Positions 6,632 to 9,597 of a stretch of 9,597 nucleotides of DNA are shown here, piece after piece; the first letter of the stretch is position 1; the number at the start of each line of letters is the position of its first letter. Source of the DNA: a bacterium. Lineage in GTDB: Bacteria > Thermosulfidibacterota > Thermosulfidibacteria > Thermosulfidibacterales > JALWSI01. The notes beneath the pieces are model-generated. The model saw only the letters and a list, made by a program, of their open reading frames with translations, was not told the origin of the DNA and made no database searches. The position numbers were made by a program, and so were the translations under genes. Where the stretch lies: NCBI GenBank assembly GCA_027080315.1, contig JALWSI010000237.1, positions 961-10,557 of the forward strand, given 5' to 3'.

Positions 6632-6736
6632 TTATGGTTTGAAACCCCGATCAAAAAAGGCGTTATGCACGGTCTCTCCGTCTGGCTCGGTAACCACCCT
6701 TAAAAATTTGTCCATCTCAGCAATGTGGCCATGAAC
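6632..6736 (-). pseudogene. C-terminal remnant of a DUF4258-like gene
   Basis: On the minus strand a short frame ends at 6632 and reads AEMDKFLRVVTEPDGETV then HNAFFDRGFKP and stop. The pattern LRVV...V.NAFFDRGFKP resembles the end of DUF4258 proteins, which usually precede DUF2283 genes at this spacing. The frame is closed upstream by a stop at 6737-6739, and no start with a ribosome site is present. Further upstream (about 6740-6860) all three minus frames are interrupted, though scraps such as RLERAHEVMVDPQ and RQYAKVEP suggest decayed coding sequence. Either this is a remnant of a lost partner of the DUF2283 gene, or a chance match. Confidence 0.5.
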
Positions 6737-6847
6737 TTAGCCGAATATCTACTACGACCCATAGCAGACCCTCCTTTGGCTCTACCTTAGCATACTGTCT
6801 CATTTTTGGGGGTCCACCATAACTTCATGAGCTCTTTCAAGCCTGTG

Positions 6848-6909
6848 AGTCCTTTTGCCCTTTTAATGCCCCTTTAGTACCCCTTTTGCCCCTTTATTGC
6901 CCCTTTAGT
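6848..6909 (-). repeat. 31-bp imperfect tandem duplication at a gene end
   Basis: Units 6848-6878 and 6879-6909 agree at 27 of 31 positions. On the minus strand each begins ACTAAAGGGGCA and contains further purine-rich AAAGGGGCA-like sub-repeats. The unit length is not a multiple of three: the first copy codes Thr-Lys-Gly, while the second is read one base shifted, giving Tyr then TAA. Confidence 0.85.
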
Positions 6910-7434
6910 ACGTAAAAAAGTTCCCTTTCCTGTTGTACCTTTTTTGATAAAAATACCTCGGTCTATCAGGTTTTTTAGATCATTACTCGCCTGTCTCTTA
7001 CTCAGGCCAGTTATTTCCTGGTATTTGGTGTTGGAGATTTTTCCGTACTCCTTAACATATTGCACGGCCTTGATTTGCCGCTCATTCAGCCCCAATTTGC
7101 GCAGGCGCTCGGGGGTGTACGGATCCTTGGCAAAGGTGACCAGGAAGCCTCCCTGCTGGTTCCGAAACTCTGGCTCCGGCAGAGTCTGCTGGCGGCAAAG
7201 CTCTATAATTCTCGTGGTGCCCGTGCCCCAGCGCTCGATGACACCGGCAAAGTAGAAGGCCTGGGCAAGAAGGGGGTTGCGAAGCACCGAGGAATGCGGG
7301 CCGTAAAGGTCTTTTGGCGTCAAAGGGGCGGGTAATTCACCTGGACTCCAGACCTCAAGGCGGTCTTCTTCCAGCCGAATTTGGATGTCTGCTGGAAAGG
7401 GGTAATCTCGAATGCTAAAGCGGGGCAACTCCAT
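6874..7434 (-). CDS. C-terminal half of an AlbA_2/RecG-like ATP-binding regulator, truncated
   Basis: The 186 residues match the latter half of the large family of putative transcriptional regulators with an AlbA_2 DNA-binding domain and a HATPase_c_4 domain (often named RecG-like or ATP-binding protein). Family signatures are RDYPFPADIQIRLEEDRLEVW then SPGELP (9-35), GPHSSVLRNPLLAQAF (45-60), ERWGTGTTRII (67-77) and LPEPEF (85-90). A winged helix follows (about 114-168: LNERQIKAVQYVKEYGKIS, then ITGLSKRQASNDLKNLIDRG). Full members are about 400-500 residues, so the DNA-binding N-terminus and the first half of the ATPase fold are gone. The ATG at 7434 has no ribosome site, overlaps the helicase end by 20 nt and lies eight codons after an in-frame stop. 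The C-terminus is shortened by the tandem duplication. It is probably non-functional, although the winged helix could still fold. Confidence 0.75.
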   Translation of the reverse strand: MELPRFSIRDYPFPADIQIRLEEDRLEVWSPGELPAPLTPKDLYGPHSSVLRNPLLAQAFYFAGVIERWGTGTTRIIELCRQQTLPEPEFRNQQGGFLVTFAKDPYTPERLRKLGLNERQIKAVQYVKEYGKISNTKYQEITGLSKRQASNDLKNLIDRGIFIKKGTTGKGTFLRTKGAIKGQKGY

Positions 7435-9517
7435 ACCAAGGGCTTGAAAGGCGCTCGATTACATCGCGGCGGCTGAGCACGTGGGAGCACAATTCCCAGC
7501 GTTCCGCATTGGGATCCACCTGACTCTCATACCGTATTTCAAAAACATTCCTGGCTTGTTGGCGCAGGTGAATGTATTTGTCCATCATCTCTTCCAGTCG
7601 CTCAATGTTTTCAATCCACTCGTCGTCGATGGTGTCGGGGAGGCTACCAAAAATGTCGTAGCGGTCTTTCATGCGCCGAGACAAGACCGCGTAGACCTTT
7701 TCGTCTTGAGTGTCGTGGTACACAAGATTCAGCATGTCCACTGTCTGGCGGCGCTGGCCAAAGCGCTTGATACGGCCCAGGCGTTGCTCCAGGCGAGAAG
7801 GGTTCCAGGGAAGATCCACGTTGATCATGGTACCCAGGGTTTGCAGGTTGAGCCCCTCACAGGCGGCATCGGTGGCAACAACCAGCCGTACCCGATGCTC
7901 ACGAACCGCCTGCTTGATGTCTTCGCGTTCCACAGTAGCAAAGATGCCGTCCCGATACATTCCGCTTTTGCCGGCACCCGCGTAGAGAGCAACAACCTCA
8001 CCTCGTAACGTTTGCGCCAAGTCGGCGGCAAGGGCGCGCACTGTGTCGTAGTACTGGCTGAAGATGATACAGCCATGCTCCAACCAGGTCTTACCCTCTG
8101 TGCGGTGCTCGGTAAGGAAATACTTGACTGCCGCATTCTTCGGGTCGCGGGCCTCGGGCCGCGAAAGCTCCTCGATGATGGTGTCAAGAAAACCTGCCTC
8201 CTCGCCCGTAAGCCCTTCAAGGATACCTTCAAGAGGGCGCTGGTGCTCATCGTCTTCGAGCAGCTCTCGGCGCCGCATCTTCTCAGCAGTAGCTCGCCCA
8301 GAGGCGAAGCTCGAACAGATGCGCTGCAAGAGCAGGGTCTTCATGAAGCCGGCCGCTCTCGAACGTTTGCGGAGCGCTGCCGTGAACTTCTCGGCCGCGC
8401 TGTAGGCAAGGTTGAAGGGATGGTTCGTGACCAGTCCCAGCCCTTCAAAGTTCACACCCCGGTAGGTTCCAGCCGGTGCATCAGGGGCCGGATGCACTTC
8501 CACGCCGATGCGCTCGAGCAGACCCATTTCCTCCAGCGTACGGCGGCGGCGCAGGACCGTGTGGCGGACAATGGGATTATTCTCTCGCAGAAAGTCGGGA
8601 CCCAGCGCCTCGCTAAGGCGTTGCTGCTCCAGATAGTCCAAACTGCCAAAGCCGCGATCAGTAAAGAAACAATCGTCTGGTAACCCCAGATACAGGCGCA
8701 AGGCTGCAAACATCGGATGCTCAACTGCCGGCGGTAGCGGGTTGCGTATCCACTCCCAAGCCTCGCGTTCGTTGGGAGGACTCTTCTCACCCTTGACCAC
8801 GGGCAAGGCCTTCTCAAAGTCAGCCCAGCGGCTGTAGATCTCGCGGCCGAGGACAAAGTCGGCGCCTCTGTTCAGGATGCGCAAGAGGTCCCACAGTTCA
8901 TGCACCTCGGTCTGAATCGGTGTCGCCGTGCCGAGTAAAATGTGCTTTGTGTGCGGGCCGATCTTGAACATGAAGTCGAGAAGGTTGTTTGGCTCACCCA
9001 AGCGTTGGCCGAGGCCGCCCCGGCGCCGTGCTCGATGGGCTTCGTCGAGAATCACGGTGCCGTATTTCCGTTCGAGCAGATATTCGCGTTCGGCCGAATC
9101 ATGGAAGATAAGACCGGTCGAGACGATGGCGATCTGCATCGGGCAGCGAATAATGTCCTCGGGGCCGCGAGTGCGGATTTCGTGGCCCCGGTGGTCGAAC
9201 CAAACCTTCTTGGTAGAGGACCAGACCGCGCTTGGTATGCCCAGCTTATCGGCCAGCTCCACCTGCCACTGCAGGGTCAGAGTGGCGGGGCACAGGATCA
9301 GCACGGGTCCGTCGCCCAACAATGCCCCAACCAGAGCACTGGCTGCGAGAGAAAGCGTCTTGCCAACGCCGACTTCGTCTGCCAGTAGCAGCCGGGCTTT
9401 CCCGTAGATCTCGCGATGCTGGAGGAAGGTGGTGACGAACGACCGCTGCCAGGGCTGGAGCTGCTCGCCGCCGCGATAGATGGGTGCCTCGGCCAGCGCT
9501 GCGGCTGGCAGTGGAGT
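7415..9517 (-). CDS. SNF2/DEAD-box-type helicase, 5' end removed by an insertion sequence
   Basis: The open frame runs from the IS boundary near 9517 to a TAG at 7415 and encodes about 700 residues of a superfamily 2 ATPase of the SNF2/RapA-like kind. Motifs in order are DEVGVGKT (Walker A, 9356-9379), CPATLTLQW (Ia), LDEAH (II, about residue 160 of the fragment), GTATP (III), IIFSQYYDTV (IV), VATDAACEGLNLQ (V) and QRLGRIKRFGQ (VI). The region before Walker A (YRGGEQLQPWQRSFV) is the usual Q-motif-like lead-in. No start codon with a ribosome site exists before it, and an in-frame TAA lies inside the IS, so the N-terminus is lost. Relatives around 1000 residues, some with an N-terminal phospholipase-D-like nuclease, occur in defence islands; that link is recalled, not shown here. 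Without its first exon-equivalent and promoter it is probably silent. By eye the stretch is richer in G+C than its flanks. Confidence 0.85.
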   Translation of the reverse strand, partial: TPLPAAALAEAPIYRGGEQLQPWQRSFVTTFLQHREIYGKARLLLADEVGVGKTLSLAASALVGALLGDGPVLILCPATLTLQWQVELADKLGIPSAVWSSTKKVWFDHRGHEIRTRGPEDIIRCPMQIAIVSTGLIFHDSAEREYLLERKYGTVILDEAHRARRRGGLGQRLGEPNNLLDFMFKIGPHTKHILLGTATPIQTEVHELWDLLRILNRGADFVLGREIYSRWADFEKALPVVKGEKSPPNEREAWEWIRNPLPPAVEHPMFAALRLYLGLPDDCFFTDRGFGSLDYLEQQRLSEALGPDFLRENNPIVRHTVLRRRRTLEEMGLLERIGVEVHPAPDAPAGTYRGVNFEGLGLVTNHPFNLAYSAAEKFTAALRKRSRAAGFMKTLLLQRICSSFASGRATAEKMRRRELLEDDEHQRPLEGILEGLTGEEAGFLDTIIEELSRPEARDPKNAAVKYFLTEHRTEGKTWLEHGCIIFSQYYDTVRALAADLAQTLRGEVVALYAGAGKSGMYRDGIFATVEREDIKQAVREHRVRLVVATDAACEGLNLQTLGTMINVDLPWNPSRLEQRLGRIKRFGQRRQTVDMLNLVYHDTQDEKVYAVLSRRMKDRYDIFGSLPDTIDDEWIENIERLEEMMDKYIHLRQQARNVFEIRYESQVDPNAERWELCSHVLSRRDVIERLSSPWYGVAPL

Positions 9518-9597
9518 TGACCCGGTTTAGTGGACACTCAATAATTGACTTTAGGAGGAGTTCATTATGCCGAGAGGAAACAAGAGGTACCCGTTGG
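9518..9597 (+). mobile_element. left end of an IS3-family-like insertion sequence (continues beyond window)
   Basis: TGACCCGGTTTAGTGGACAC begins at 9518. The 5'-TG start and the TAGTGGACAC core are typical of IS3-family terminal inverted repeats. A leader of about 30 nt then leads to AGGAGG and the start of a transposase reading frame, the usual IS3 layout. The helicase reading frame stops making sense exactly here. The other end and the target duplication are out of view. Confidence 0.8.
9567..9597 (+). CDS. IS3-like transposase OrfA, first codons only
   Basis: The ATG at 9567 follows AGGAGG (9553-9558) and reads MPRGNKRYPL up to the window edge. Short basic starts of this kind (M-x-R-x-x-K-R-Y-P-x-E-F-K) are common for the helix-turn-helix OrfA of IS3-family elements, which is expressed with OrfB by frameshifting. 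Only ten residues are visible, so the call leans on the terminal sequence beside it. Confidence 0.7.
   Translation, partial: MPRGNKRYPL

Noticed and set aside
6848-6909. CRISPR-like repeat array
   Set aside because: There are only two abutting imperfect units with no spacers, and no cas genes are in the window.
8012-8683. Long plus-strand frame opposite the helicase
   Set aside because: It is antisense to well-conserved helicase motifs and shows no recognisable domain; G+C-rich DNA leaves such frames open by chance. The same applies to other plus-strand frames opposite hdrA and the helicase.

Overview
The window looks like a chromosomal segment of a strictly anaerobic bacterium. The main clues are a heterodisulfide-reductase-type electron-transfer operon (HdrA-like, MvhD-like and the start of an FrhB/FdhB-like gene), a selenocysteine tRNA, and a small bacterial SRP RNA next to a tRNA-Ser. 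That combination is familiar from sulfate-reducing or syntrophic Desulfobacterota-type genomes, but the assignment is an inference.

Left block (1-3927, minus strand): tRNA-Sec (3833-3927), then hdrA-like, mvhD-like and an frhB/fdhB-like gene cut by the window edge. The three genes are spaced 10-13 nt apart, each behind a good Shine-Dalgarno. HdrA, MvhD and a flavin/Fe-S beta subunit would form the core of an electron-bifurcating or electron-confurcating complex. The catalytic partner (formate dehydrogenase or hydrogenase) should lie further left, outside the window. The HdrA-like protein is an unequal tandem fusion: a degenerate FAD-domain half carrying an inserted ferredoxin, followed by a half with an HdrA N-terminal-like domain, a canonical FAD site and a C-terminal ferredoxin. 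A 19-bp unit is repeated in tandem in the hdrA leader.

Central block (3928-6314, plus strand): divergent sigma-70-like promoters separate tRNA-Sec from tRNA-Ser(GGA), SRP RNA and a class II aldolase gene. Then come tRNA-Leu(CAG) with its own promoter, an msrB gene broken by a one-base deletion in a C run, and an intact haloacid-dehalogenase-like hydrolase gene.

Right block (6375-9597): a decayed accessory region read mostly on the minus strand. It holds a DUF2283 gene, a remnant that looks like the end of a DUF4258 gene, a headless ATP-binding/winged-helix regulator whose stop codon arises from a 31-bp tandem duplication, and a large SNF2-type helicase whose 5' end is removed by an IS3-like insertion sequence. 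The start of that element, with terminal sequence, Shine-Dalgarno and first transposase codons, runs off the right edge. The helicase stretch looks richer in G+C by eye than its surroundings, which fits a transferred and partly degraded island, possibly of defence type. I saw no CRISPR array and no clearly unprecedented intact system.
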